Origin: Bog-1340 sp964513515
Lineage (GTDB): Bacteria > Patescibacteriota > Minisyncoccia > Phycocordibacterales > GWA1-40-21
NCBI GenBank assembly: GCA_964513515.1
Contig: CAZEMP010000003.1
Location: 62,001 to 126,000, forward strand
Reading direction: 5' to 3'
DNA: 64,000 nt
Shown: positions 35,169-42,876 of the stretch, piece after piece
Numbering within the stretch: the stretch's first letter is position 1
Layout: each line of letters opens with the position of its first letter
Position numbers and translations under genes: made by a program
The notes under the pieces: model-generated
Database searches by the model: none
The model's input: only the letters and a program-made list of their open reading frames with translations
What the model was told of the DNA's origin: nothing

Positions 35169-35208
35169 AATGCCCCGGACGCGCTTGCGCGTCCGGGGCA
35201 TTCTTTTT
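35169..35208 (+). terminator. Rho-independent terminator of the cassette
   Basis: TGCCCCGGACGCGC, TTGC loop, GCGTCCGGGGCA, then TTCTTTTTA. An A-run on the left also allows minus-strand use. Confidence 0.9.
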
Positions 35209-35239
35209 ATACTTTATTTTTATAAAAATTCACAACCAT

Positions 35240-35268
35240 TTGACAAAAATGACTTTATTTGCTACTAT
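35240..35268 (+). promoter_or_regulatory. Sigma70-type promoter without a following gene
   Basis: TTGACA at 35240-35245, 17-nt spacer, TACTAT at 35263-35268. Only a short stretch and a terminator-like hairpin (35326) follow. Confidence 0.6.
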
Positions 35269-35274
35269 CAATAA

Positions 35275-35351
35275 GTAAATAAATCTCACTTAGAGATTAT
35301 CTCACTGATTAAGCGTAAGAACACATGTCGCCGAATCCGTGCGACATTTTT
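35275..35351 (+). ncRNA. Candidate short RNA (about 75 nt)
   Basis: Bounded by the promoter at 35240 and the hairpin TGTCGC/GCGACA followed by TTTTT at 35326-35351. No start codon with a ribosome site and no convincing reading frame lie between. Partly self-complementary (TAGAGATTATCTC). Confidence 0.4.
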
Positions 35352-35416
35352 ACATTTAATAATACAACCTATTTTAAATAGGTCTAATAAATCTTTAGTT
35401 ACAAAATTTCTAGTAT

Positions 35417-35486
35417 TGTCATCCTCGCGGATGCGGGGATCCAGAATTAATATAATCTGGATTGCCACGCTTTGCTCGCAATGACA
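35417..35486. repeat. Family A palindromic repeat, copy
   Basis: TCATCCTCGCGGATGCGGGG, then ATCCAGAATTAATATAATCTGGAT, and the complementary arm GCCACGCTTTGCTCGCAATG. It lies about 40 bases upstream of the DEAD-box helicase gene. Confidence 0.85.
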
Positions 35487-35522
35487 CAAGGGAAATTGTG
35501 CGATTAAGATTAAAATAATAAT

Positions 35523-36929
35523 ATGCGTAAGATAGTAAGAAAGGTTGCGCCTTTTGATAGATTTGATCATAAGAAGTCTAGAAAGCCAGCAAGTCATAGA
35601 AGTGATAGTAGAAGTGAAGTAAAAACTCACGGTAGTTTTAGTAATGCGGGTTCTAGTACAAGATCTGCACATTCCGGAAGCTCATCTTTTGGAAGTCAAA
35701 GTGGTCCTAGAAGACCAGCGTTCGGTGGAGGTAATAGATTTGGAGGAGATAGAAGACCTTCATTTGCAGGTAGATCTCGTTTTGGTGGAAGAGGTGGATT
35801 TTCAAATTCACGTAGAAGTAACAAGGGTTCAGATATTCATTTTTCAAAATTTATAAATAAGGCAATAATCACAGAAGAGACAACTAAGTTTGTGCCGGAC
35901 CATCTTTTTAAAGATTTTAATATTGATGATAGATTGAAAGCAAATATTTTTGCAAAAGGTTACAACGAACCAACCCCTATTCAAGATAAAATAATTCCAC
36001 ATGTTTTGCGTGGATCTGATGTTGTGGGTATTGCAAATACAGGAACTGGTAAAACAGCAGCCTTCCTCATACCTCTTATTCAGAAGGTTTTGATGAATCC
36101 TAAAGAAGAAATACTTATTGTTGTTCCAACAAGAGAGCTTGCTCAGCAAATAGAAGCCGAACTCAAAGGTTTTACTGAAGGTATGAAAATATTTTCTGTA
36201 TGCTGTGTTGGAGGTGCACCAATCGGAAGACAATTATCTATGCTTAGATACTGGAACAATTTTATAATTGGTACACCAGGAAGATTGAAAGATTTGGTAA
36301 ATAGAAAAGCACTCAATCTTAGACCGTTTTCTACCATAGTACTTGATGAGGCAGATAGAATGCTTGATATGGGATTCATCGCAGATATGAAGCTGATCAT
36401 GTCTCAAATGTCAGCGAAGAGACATACACTATTCTTCTCAGCTACTGTTTCTCGCGAAGTTGAGAAATTAATTCAAGATTTTTTGAAAGAGCCAGTTACT
36501 GTATCTGTAAAAACAGGAGATACTTCAAAATCTGTTGATCAGGACGTTGTGAGAACAAATGGAAAAGAAAAAATAGATGTTTTACATGAACTTTTGAATA
36601 ATCCAGAGTTAAGCAAGGTGCTTATTTTCGGAAGAACAAAACATGGAGTAGAAAGATTATCCAGAACTTTAGAGGATAGAGGTTTTAAAGCCGATTCTAT
36701 TCATGGAGATAAGAATCAAGGTGCAAGACAAAGAGCTCTTGGAAAGTTTAAAGATGATCATATTCAAATACTTGTTGCTACAGACGTAGCCGCTCGTGGT
36801 CTTGATATACCAGATGTAACTCACGTTATAAACTATGACATTCCTGCTACTTATGAAGACTATGTTCACAGAATAGGTAGAACAGGTCGTGCAAATAAGA
36901 AAGGAAAGGCTTTAACTTTCATTGGCTAA
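35523..36929 (+). CDS. DEAD-box RNA helicase
   Basis: ATP-dependent RNA helicase, RhlE/CsdA type, 468 residues. The first 100 residues are low-complexity, rich in Arg, Ser and Gly (HRSDSRSEVK, FGGDRRPSFAGRSRFGGRGG), an RNA-binding tail moved to the N-terminus. Helicase motifs: Q-motif near PTPIQDKIIPH, Walker A ANTGTGKT, DEAD at VLDEADRMLDMGF, FFSAT, and in the second domain VATDVAARGLDIPDV and HRIGRTGR. The protein stops 14 residues after motif VI, so it has no C-terminal extension. Confidence 0.93.
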   Translation: MRKIVRKVAPFDRFDHKKSRKPASHRSDSRSEVKTHGSFSNAGSSTRSAHSGSSSFGSQSGPRRPAFGGGNRFGGDRRPSFAGRSRFGGRGGFSNSRRSNKGSDIHFSKFINKAIITEETTKFVPDHLFKDFNIDDRLKANIFAKGYNEPTPIQDKIIPHVLRGSDVVGIANTGTGKTAAFLIPLIQKVLMNPKEEILIVVPTRELAQQIEAELKGFTEGMKIFSVCCVGGAPIGRQLSMLRYWNNFIIGTPGRLKDLVNRKALNLRPFSTIVLDEADRMLDMGFIADMKLIMSQMSAKRHTLFFSATVSREVEKLIQDFLKEPVTVSVKTGDTSKSVDQDVVRTNGKEKIDVLHELLNNPELSKVLIFGRTKHGVERLSRTLEDRGFKADSIHGDKNQGARQRALGKFKDDHIQILVATDVAARGLDIPDVTHVINYDIPATYEDYVHRIGRTGRANKKGKALTFIG

Positions 36930-37019
36930 AAGCTAGTTTTTATCGACTTGCCTAATATAATATAAGTTTGTACAATTATAGACGTATAAAGGTCGTTTTA
37001 ATTATTTAATTAAAAAACA

Positions 37020-37232
37020 ATGACAAAACTTAATTGGTTAGATTGGACAGCACTTGTCCTTGTAACTGTTGGAGGTTTGAATTGGGGACTAGAAGCTTTG
37101 AATTGGAACTTGGTTGATGCACTTTTTGGTGCTGAATCAATGCTTTCAACAGCTGTTTACGCTCTTGTAGGGCTATCAGCTCTATACATGATATATTTGT
37201 CAAAGAGACTTATGTCAGATTCATCAATGTAA
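37020..37232 (+). CDS. DUF378 small membrane protein
   Basis: Two-helix membrane protein, 70 residues, with the family's conserved start WTALVLVTVGGLNWGLEALN and second helix AVYALVGLSALYMIYL. Function unknown. It is a single gene closed by a terminator at 37247-37289. Confidence 0.88.
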   Translation: MTKLNWLDWTALVLVTVGGLNWGLEALNWNLVDALFGAESMLSTAVYALVGLSALYMIYLSKRLMSDSSM

Positions 37233-37246
37233 TTTCATTGAGATCT

Positions 37247-37289
37247 AAAACAAAAAACTATTTACCAACGGTAAGTAGTTTTTTGTTTT
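37247..37289 (+). terminator. Rho-independent terminator
   Basis: AAAACAAAAAACTA...TTACC, AAC loop, GGTAA...TAGTTTTTTGTTTT. Confidence 0.8.
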
Positions 37290-37326
37290 GAACTTGGTAA
37301 GATGTATGAATTACATAAAGTTGAAT

Positions 37327-37401
37327 GTCTTTGCGAGTATAACGAAGCAATCCAGGCTAATTAAACCTTACTCTGGATTGCCACGCTACGCTCGCAAAGA
37401 C
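37327..37401. repeat. Family A palindromic repeat, copy
   Basis: GTCTTTGCGAGTATAACGAA, GCAATCCAGG, AT-rich centre, CTGGATTGCC, ACGCTACGCTCGCAAAGAC. Confidence 0.85.
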
Positions 37402-37423
37402 GTAATATAAAAAACGTAAACAG

Positions 37424-38194
37424 ATGAAAAATTTTATTTCTGAAATAACAGCAGAAGATTTAAAGAAGGAATTAGGTTTTTTTGCTGATTTTGAAAAAGC
37501 AAATATTTTACAAAGATTTTTCAAAACCGGAAAAGATCAATATGGAGAAGGAGATATTTTTTTGGGTATAGTTGTACCAAATACAAGGAAAGTTGCTAGA
37601 AAGTTTACAGGATTATCCTTAGGGGAAATTAAGAAACTTCTATATTCAAAAATACACGAAGAGAGACTTTGTGCTTTATTAATACTAGTTGATAAGTTCA
37701 CTATAGTGAACTTGAGAGAACAAAAAAAGATTTTTGATTTTTATATAAAAAATGCCAAACAAGTAAATAATTGGGACCTTGTTGATCTTTCAGCACCAAA
37801 GATAGTTGGGGATTATTTACTCAATAAGCCTAAAAATCCCATTAGAACTAACGCGGCAAGCACTACTTCTAACGGGACAGGTATTTTATATAAGCTTGCA
37901 AAGTCTAAAAATCTTTGGGAGAAAAGAATTTCTATAATATCTACACTGACTTTTATTAAAAACGGTAAATATAAAGATACTTTAAAAATTGCAGAAATTT
38001 TAATGCTAGATAAACATGATTTAATACATAAAGCGGTTGGGTGGATGTTGCGAGAAGTGGGGAAGAAGTCATTAAAAGATGAAGAACTTTTTCTTAAAAA
38101 ATATTACAAAAAAATGCCAAGAACTATGCTTCGTTATGCAATAGAAAGATTTTCTGAAGATAAGAGGCTACAATATTTAAAAAATCATATTTAA
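37424..38194 (+). CDS. AlkD-like DNA alkylation repair protein with in-frame repeat insertion
   Basis: HEAT-like repeat DNA glycosylase family that removes bulky or charged N-alkyl bases. Matching blocks: GDIFLGIVVPNTRKVARKF, HEERLCALLILVDKF, NNWDLVDLSAPKIVGDYLL, NLWEKRISIISTLTFIKNG, HKAVGWMLREVGKKSL, MPRTMLRYAIERF. Between GDYLLNK and ILYKLAK an extra segment of about 15 residues (PIRTNAASTTSNGTG) is encoded by a palindromic repeat (37838-37879) and is absent from normal members at this loop. The insertion keeps the frame, so the protein may still fold. Confidence 0.88.
   Translation: MKNFISEITAEDLKKELGFFADFEKANILQRFFKTGKDQYGEGDIFLGIVVPNTRKVARKFTGLSLGEIKKLLYSKIHEERLCALLILVDKFTIVNLREQKKIFDFYIKNAKQVNNWDLVDLSAPKIVGDYLLNKPKNPIRTNAASTTSNGTGILYKLAKSKNLWEKRISIISTLTFIKNGKYKDTLKIAEILMLDKHDLIHKAVGWMLREVGKKSLKDEELFLKKYYKKMPRTMLRYAIERFSEDKRLQYLKNHI
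37838..37879. repeat. Family C palindromic repeat inside a coding sequence
   Basis: Arms CCCATTAGAA and TTCTAACGGG with about 19 bases between. The right arm plus flank ACTTCTAACGGGACA is the complement of the string at 8270-8285. Confidence 0.75.
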
Positions 38195-38206
38195 TGAAAA
38201 TAAGAA

Positions 38207-38232
38207 GGGCCCCACACACGTGTGTGGGGCCC
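38207..38232 (-). terminator. Very GC-rich palindromic terminator
   Basis: A perfect 26-base palindrome, GGGCCCCACACAC and its complement, followed on the minus strand by TTCTTATTTT. It ends the transcript of the 87-residue gene on the minus strand. Confidence 0.75.
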
Positions 38233-38233
38233 C

Positions 38234-38343
38234 GCAAGCAAAAGAGAGGCTAGGTTCTTATTCTGTCTCAAGCCGTCACATAGTGACGGGAGAGCCAATT
38301 ACCCCTTTATGGAACAACTGTGTTCCAACCTATTCTTTGCTTG
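38234..38343 (-). ncRNA. Candidate structured RNA or 3' UTR element
   Basis: On the minus strand, GCAAGCAAAGAATAGGTT pairs with AACCTAGCCTCTCTTTTGC and TTGC at the other end, closing a helix of about 17 bp. Inside it sit two perfect hairpins: GGAACA/TGTTCC-type (38326-38311) and CCGTCAC/GTGACGG (38289-38273). This three-way junction lies between the 87-residue gene and its terminator. It may be part of that mRNA or be processed from it. It matches no RNA class I know. Confidence 0.5.
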
Positions 38344-38357
38344 CTGTGCGAATGAAC

Positions 38358-38621
38358 TTACTTCTTTTGCTTCTTGAGCTCCGCGAGCTTCGCCTCGATC
38401 ATCGCGAAGTGCTCCTGCGTGAGCTCCTTCATGATTTCGAGATAGATCTCGAGGATCTCGATCTTGTTTAGGGGAGAACTCAACTTGTGTCTGTCGTTGA
38501 ACCCTTTCTCCTCCTGACCCAAGCCACGGAGTAGGTCGTTGCGATCGAAATGCAGACCTTTGTCCCTCAGCTTGTCTTTGATGAACGCACGATACAGCTC
38601 ATTTTGTCTTGCCGGGTCCAT
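38358..38621 (-). CDS. Orphan protein, 87 residues
   Basis: Unrecognised, helical and charged (MDPARQNELYRAFIKDKLRDKGLHFDRNDLLRGLGQEEKG... ending AELKKQKK). I start at the ATG at 38621, preceded by AAGGAGGGTTC, a strong ribosome site. An upstream in-frame codon at 38714 would place the promoter inside the gene. Codon use is GC-rich against the AT-rich Clp and AlkD neighbours. The promoter contains a perfect palindromic operator candidate (38691-38710). Confidence 0.7.
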   Translation of the reverse strand: MDPARQNELYRAFIKDKLRDKGLHFDRNDLLRGLGQEEKGFNDRHKLSSPLNKIEILEIYLEIMKELTQEHFAMIEAKLAELKKQKK

Positions 38622-38684
38622 GAACCCTCCTTGCAACACAGAGTATGGTATTTTTACGAAACACCACATTCTGTTCCAAACTGA

Positions 38685-38714
38685 ATTATACCACTTATTA
38701 TAATAAGTGGTCAA
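38685..38714 (-). promoter_or_regulatory. Promoter with 20-base palindromic operator
   Basis: On the minus strand, TTGACC (38714-38709), an 18-nt spacer, and TATAAT (38690-38685). The spacer plus two bases is the perfect palindrome CCACTTATTATAATAAGTGG (38691-38710), the usual shape and place of a dimeric repressor site. Confidence 0.7.
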
Positions 38715-38736
38715 TAGAAATAAAAATCCCTATTAA

Positions 38737-41214
38737 TTAAGAAACTTTAGTCGATAGAGTATTATTATCAATAGAAAAACTTATAACTTTTCCAGGAACA
38801 GCCTCACCTTTAAGAATTAGATTTGCAATATTGCCCTCTACAGAATCTTGAATAAATCTATTCATTGGTCTTGCACCGAAGGCTTTGTTTGATCCATTTT
38901 TTACAATATATTCTATGAGCTCATCTGATATTTTTAGTGCTAGTCCTTTTTCTGTCATTCTTGCAGCAACTTTTGCTAGCATTATTTTTGCAATTTGCTT
39001 CAAGTCCTCATTTTCCAGTGGTCTAAATATAATTGTTGAATCAAAGCGGTTTATAAGCTCTGGTTTGAATAATCCTTTTCCAATTATTTCTGCCAAAATC
39101 TCTTCCATTGAATCTTTTGGATTTTTACCAGCATTTACCATAGAAAATATTGTATCTGCAGCTGCGTTTGAAGTGGCTATAAACATAATATTTCTTGTAT
39201 TTATTTTTTGCCCAGTCATATCAGAGAAAAATCCTTCATCAAGTATTTGTAAGAACAAATTCAAAACATCTTTATTTGTTTTTTCAAATTCATCCAAAAG
39301 TATCACACCGTATTGTTTTTCACGTATCATGTTTGAAAGGACACCAGGTTTGCCAGAAGTAAAAGAACCGATAAGTTTGTCCATTGCATCATCAGATTGG
39401 TATTCAGACATATCGAGTCTCATCATATTATCTTCGCTTCCAAAAAATACATAAGCCAAAGCCTTTGCAGTTTCTGTTTTACCTACACCAGTAGGACCGA
39501 GGAACAAGTAGGAGCCAATAGGTTTGTTTGGATTTCTCACCCCTGTTCTTGCTCTTCTTAGAGAACCACTTAATGCGACCAATGCATCTTTCTGCCCCAC
39601 AACTCTCTTACTCAATAGTTTTTCAAGGTTTTGTAGTTTTTCTTTTTCCTTCGGGGCAATTTTGCCGCTTGTAGGGATACTAGTTTTTTGTTCTATGTAT
39701 TCAAGTACCTCATTTTTTCCAATCAAATTATAATGATTTCTTTTTGCCCAAGGACAAATTTCATTCAATAAATCCATAGCTTTGTCTGAAGTCACACCAT
39801 TAGAAAAGTAATAGCTAGCACTATTTGCAAGTTCTTTTATGGCTTGATATGTAAAAAATATTTCATAATCATTTTCAGAATCCAATGCCGCGGAATATAT
39901 TATCTGTGTTATTTCTTCATTGTTTAACGGTCGCACTTGTACAACCTCAAAATCGTTCATAAGTACTTTGTCTGTCTCAAAATGTTGATGAAAATCAGAT
40001 ATGTTTACAAGGGCAACTACCTGTATACCAGAATGGGAAATGAAAGGTTCGATAAGATTTGTAAAATTACCACCAAGACTTTCTGCGTGTTTAAATAGCT
40101 CTGTAAAATTGTCTATTATTAAAATAATATTTCCAGCATTTGCTACCTCAATAAATATTTTACTAATCTGGTTCTCTAGTGAACTCTTATCTTTACATGC
40201 AGCAATGATTAAGTTTGATATTAAAAGTATAGGTTTTTTATTCTGAAGTGCAGAAGCTACATTTTTGTTTTTTATATTTCTACAAAGACTCCAAATAACC
40301 TGCATCTTTTCTTGTCCGGGCTCACCAACAAGCATTGCATTTGAACCGATAGATTTGGATAGGGCATTTTCTATTTGGCCGATCTCTGCTTCTCTCGTCG
40401 TAAAGGACATTGCAAGAGAGGTAACTTCAATATCGCCCAAAAGTTTTCTGCTATATTTATCTAACAAAAATGTTTGCCCAAAGGACCAGTCATCTGCCAG
40501 ATTTTTTATTCTAGCTAAAGCTTCTGGTCTCCACCACTCAGAGTTATACTCTCTTGTTTCAATCTCATATATGACCCAATCTATTGCTCCCAAGAACTCT
40601 TTATCTGTTATACCTCTATCATTCAAAAACTTTGTAAAATCTTTTTTTATTGAGTATAAATATTTCGCAATATCCTTTATTTTCAGGATCACATCTTCTG
40701 CTTTTGGGATTTCTTCTCCAGAAATTATTTTTTGCGACTTATAAAAGGACTTAATGTCTTTGTTGTTTATACCAAGTCTTAACAATATTTTTTTGCCAAT
40801 ATTTGAATCTAGAAAACCGTGTAATATATCTTTGTTTCTACTTGCATAAAGTATTCTTCCTGCAGAAAATGTAAAAAGATCATCTTTCCTATAGTTATTT
40901 TTTGTTACTTTTTCAAAATAGTATGTAGAGGAGAAATAAAACCCAACTAATTGTGAATATATGTAAATGCCAAAATTTAAAATTATGACACCCACAGCTC
41001 TGCTCACTAAGTCATAATTGTCTACAAAATTCTTAAACCCAGTCAGTAAAGGAAGATTTTTTGTAAAATAGAAAAAAAGTAATACAAAAAATAGTACAGA
41101 TATTATAGTTTTTGATATTTTTGAAAGTCTTTCTCTAAAGTCTACCGATACTAAAGATTCAGTTGCAAGGACATTGTATATAGAACTTTGTTTTAAATAT
41201 TCATTAATGCTCAT
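38737..41214 (-). CDS. Membrane-anchored Clp-type AAA+ ATPase with degenerate D1
   Basis: Two AAA+ domains of the ClpA/ClpC class, 825 residues, behind two N-terminal membrane helices (IISVLFFVLLFFYFT, residues about 38-52; AVGVIILNFGIYIYSQLVGF, about 73-92). The usual Clp-N domain is missing. D1 is degraded: Walker A reads GEPGQEKMQ in place of GEPGVGKT, and Walker B reads ILIIDNFTEL with Asn where Glu is needed. D2 is intact: GPTGVGKTETAKAL, VILLDEFEK, sensor FIATSNAA, ELINRFDSTIIF, and GARPMNRFIQDSVE. So D2 probably does the ATP work at the membrane. No ClpP is near. The upstream gene (41224) is a membrane protein 9 bases away and is its likely partner. Confidence 0.88.
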   Translation of the reverse strand: MSINEYLKQSSIYNVLATESLVSVDFRERLSKISKTIISVLFFVLLFFYFTKNLPLLTGFKNFVDNYDLVSRAVGVIILNFGIYIYSQLVGFYFSSTYYFEKVTKNNYRKDDLFTFSAGRILYASRNKDILHGFLDSNIGKKILLRLGINNKDIKSFYKSQKIISGEEIPKAEDVILKIKDIAKYLYSIKKDFTKFLNDRGITDKEFLGAIDWVIYEIETREYNSEWWRPEALARIKNLADDWSFGQTFLLDKYSRKLLGDIEVTSLAMSFTTREAEIGQIENALSKSIGSNAMLVGEPGQEKMQVIWSLCRNIKNKNVASALQNKKPILLISNLIIAACKDKSSLENQISKIFIEVANAGNIILIIDNFTELFKHAESLGGNFTNLIEPFISHSGIQVVALVNISDFHQHFETDKVLMNDFEVVQVRPLNNEEITQIIYSAALDSENDYEIFFTYQAIKELANSASYYFSNGVTSDKAMDLLNEICPWAKRNHYNLIGKNEVLEYIEQKTSIPTSGKIAPKEKEKLQNLEKLLSKRVVGQKDALVALSGSLRRARTGVRNPNKPIGSYLFLGPTGVGKTETAKALAYVFFGSEDNMMRLDMSEYQSDDAMDKLIGSFTSGKPGVLSNMIREKQYGVILLDEFEKTNKDVLNLFLQILDEGFFSDMTGQKINTRNIMFIATSNAAADTIFSMVNAGKNPKDSMEEILAEIIGKGLFKPELINRFDSTIIFRPLENEDLKQIAKIMLAKVAARMTEKGLALKISDELIEYIVKNGSNKAFGARPMNRFIQDSVEGNIANLILKGEAVPGKVISFSIDNNTLSTKVS

Positions 41215-41223
41215 ATGTTTTAT

Positions 41224-41616
41224 TTAAGAAAAAATTATCAATACTATACCGTAAATAACAAGAAACAATATAAAAAGTGGTAATAATAACCAAACTATCA
41301 AAGAAATTGGTAATAGTACTATGTAGGCTATACAAAAAAGTAGACCCACAATTATTACCACAGATCTTAAAAGTACACCCACGATCCTCATGAGGGTATT
41401 TGAAATAAATGTAAACAAATATATCTTAATGTTGAAACTTTCTGGATAATTGTCGGCCAATCTCTTCCATGGAGTGAAAAAGTTTCCTAAAAGGCTTCTA
41501 ATTGAGAAAAAATTAAATAAAAATACCAAAATATTTTTCCAAAAAGAAAAAGTAGTTATAAGTGCTCGGCCATAATGCCATTTTAAATAGCCAACAAAAG
41601 CTTTTAAAAATTCCAT
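41224..41616 (-). CDS. Membrane protein, 130 residues, partner of the Clp-like ATPase
   Basis: About three hydrophobic segments: the N-terminal KNILVFLFNFF, then TLMRIVGVLLRSVVIIVGLL and a long hydrophobic C-terminus (AYIVLLPISLIVWLLLPLFI onward). Basic residues in the first half (GNFFTPWKRLADNYPESF) suggest a cytosolic loop. It is directly upstream of the Clp-like gene with a 9-base gap, so the two are co-transcribed and probably work together. No family recognised. Confidence 0.7.
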   Translation of the reverse strand: MEFLKAFVGYLKWHYGRALITTFSFWKNILVFLFNFFSIRSLLGNFFTPWKRLADNYPESFNIKIYLFTFISNTLMRIVGVLLRSVVIIVGLLFCIAYIVLLPISLIVWLLLPLFILFLVIYGIVLIIFS

Positions 41617-41634
41617 ACCTAAATTGTAACATTA

Positions 41635-41710
41635 TGTGTCATTCCCGTGAAGACGGGAATCTAGGTTGTGTTGAATTAATTCTGGTTTCCCACCTGCGCG
41701 AGAATGACAC
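41635..41710. repeat. Family A palindromic repeat, variant copy
   Basis: GTCATTCCCGTGAAGACGGG, AATCTAGG, AT-rich centre, TCTGGTTTCCCACC, GCGCGAGAATGACAC. The ATTCCCGTGAAGACGGGAAT arm is the same variant as the one inside tgt (46483). Confidence 0.85.
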
Positions 41711-41756
41711 AGGAAGTTTATAGTGTGTTTTATATTTGTATTATATAATATAAAGT

Positions 41757-42836
41757 ATGATTTTTTTGCATAGAAATTATAAAAAGGTATTAGTTGTAGG
41801 CCTTTTTCTATCATTATCTGTTTTTTCTAATGTAGCAAAAGCTAATACTATTACTGATGATTTTTCATATTTTTTCAATTTTATTAATAAAAATATTATC
41901 GGTCAGGTAAAAAAAGATTTTTGCAGAAACTATATCTTATCTGTTTCAAGCGGGGAGTGGAAAGAGAGTGAATTTAGAACAAAACTTGGAAAAAGGGTCT
42001 GTACTTCTTATAGTGTCCCAAGTGGAACTTCTGGAAAAATAAATCAATTACCAGTACAGCCCATAAACGGCAATACATCGGTATCTAAAGCCGAAAGTTT
42101 GAGTACTTCATCGATAAATAATCCTACGCCAGATGTTTATGCTCCAAATTTAAATGTAGTCAGTTCCGATCTTGATGGTAGTAAGATTTTATATCTAACT
42201 AATATAGAAAGAAAAAATAATGATCCTAGTCTTGTTAATTTAAAAGAAAATAGTCTTTTAAAAAAGATTGCCGCTATAAGAGTTAAGGATATGTTTGATT
42301 ATCAATATTTTGAACACAATTCTCCAACAGGGGACAATGCTTCGAAGGAAGCGGAAAAGAATGGTTACACTTATATAACTATTGGTGAAAATATAGCTCT
42401 GGGTAACTTTGAAGGACCTTCCGGTCTCGTGAAGGCTTGGATGGATAGTCCAGGACATAGGGCAAATATTTTAAATAAAAATTATACAGAAATAGGTGTA
42501 TATCAAATGAAAGGTATATATAATGGTCAAAGTGTTTGGATAGCAGCACAGATTTTTGGTAAACCAATTGCGGGATGTATAGCACCAGACCCACTCTTAA
42601 GAGATAAGATTAATAAATATAAAATTTCAGCCGATAGTATGTTTGCAAGTATATCTTCTATAGAAACACAATTAAAGGTGCTCGCATCTTCTGATGTTCA
42701 AGCTTACAATATAAAAGTTGCAGAATTAAATACTTTGGCTGGTTTATATAATAATCTTGCTTCAGAAATAAAAATATTGGTAGCACAATACAATAATCAA
42801 GTCTCAATATATAATTCTTGTATTAAAACTATATAG
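41757..42836 (+). CDS. Secreted CAP-domain (SCP/PR1-like) protein
   Basis: Exported protein, 359 residues. The signal peptide is NYKKVLVVGLFLSLSVFSN with VAKA before the likely cut. The CAP domain spans residues about 140-275: LYLTNIERKNNDPSLVNL, IRVKDMFDYQYFEHNSPTGD, TIGENIALGN, VKAWMDSPGHRANILNKNYTEIGV, AAQIFGKP. The HNSPTG, GENIA and SPGHRANIL strings are the family markers of bacterial YkwD-like proteins. The last 80 residues are helical coiled-coil with no anchor. TATAAT at 41744-41749 lies seven bases before the ATG, pointing to a leaderless mRNA. Confidence 0.9.
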   Translation: MIFLHRNYKKVLVVGLFLSLSVFSNVAKANTITDDFSYFFNFINKNIIGQVKKDFCRNYILSVSSGEWKESEFRTKLGKRVCTSYSVPSGTSGKINQLPVQPINGNTSVSKAESLSTSSINNPTPDVYAPNLNVVSSDLDGSKILYLTNIERKNNDPSLVNLKENSLLKKIAAIRVKDMFDYQYFEHNSPTGDNASKEAEKNGYTYITIGENIALGNFEGPSGLVKAWMDSPGHRANILNKNYTEIGVYQMKGIYNGQSVWIAAQIFGKPIAGCIAPDPLLRDKINKYKISADSMFASISSIETQLKVLASSDVQAYNIKVAELNTLAGLYNNLASEIKILVAQYNNQVSIYNSCIKTI

Positions 42837-42847
42837 AAATAGGGGTT

Positions 42848-42876
42848 TTGACGATAAAACAAATATATGTTACTCT
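42848..42876 (+). promoter_or_regulatory. Promoter of candidate small RNA
   Basis: TTGACG at 42848-42853, 17-nt spacer, TACTCT at 42871-42876. Confidence 0.5.

Noticed and set aside
34317..35201. Long minus-strand open frame (294 codons) over the ParB-like gene
   Set aside because: It is the antisense of a GC-rich gene, where stops are rare. Composition is Leu/Arg/His-rich without motifs, and the plus-strand frame has a ribosome site, promoter and recognisable fold.
35286..35672. Minus-strand frame of 128 codons
   Set aside because: Crosses a family A repeat and the candidate short RNA; the translation contains repeat-derived peptide.
38220..38471. Plus-strand frame of 83 codons starting in the GC-rich palindrome
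   Set aside because: Covers the structured element and the antisense of the 87-residue gene; no ribosome site.
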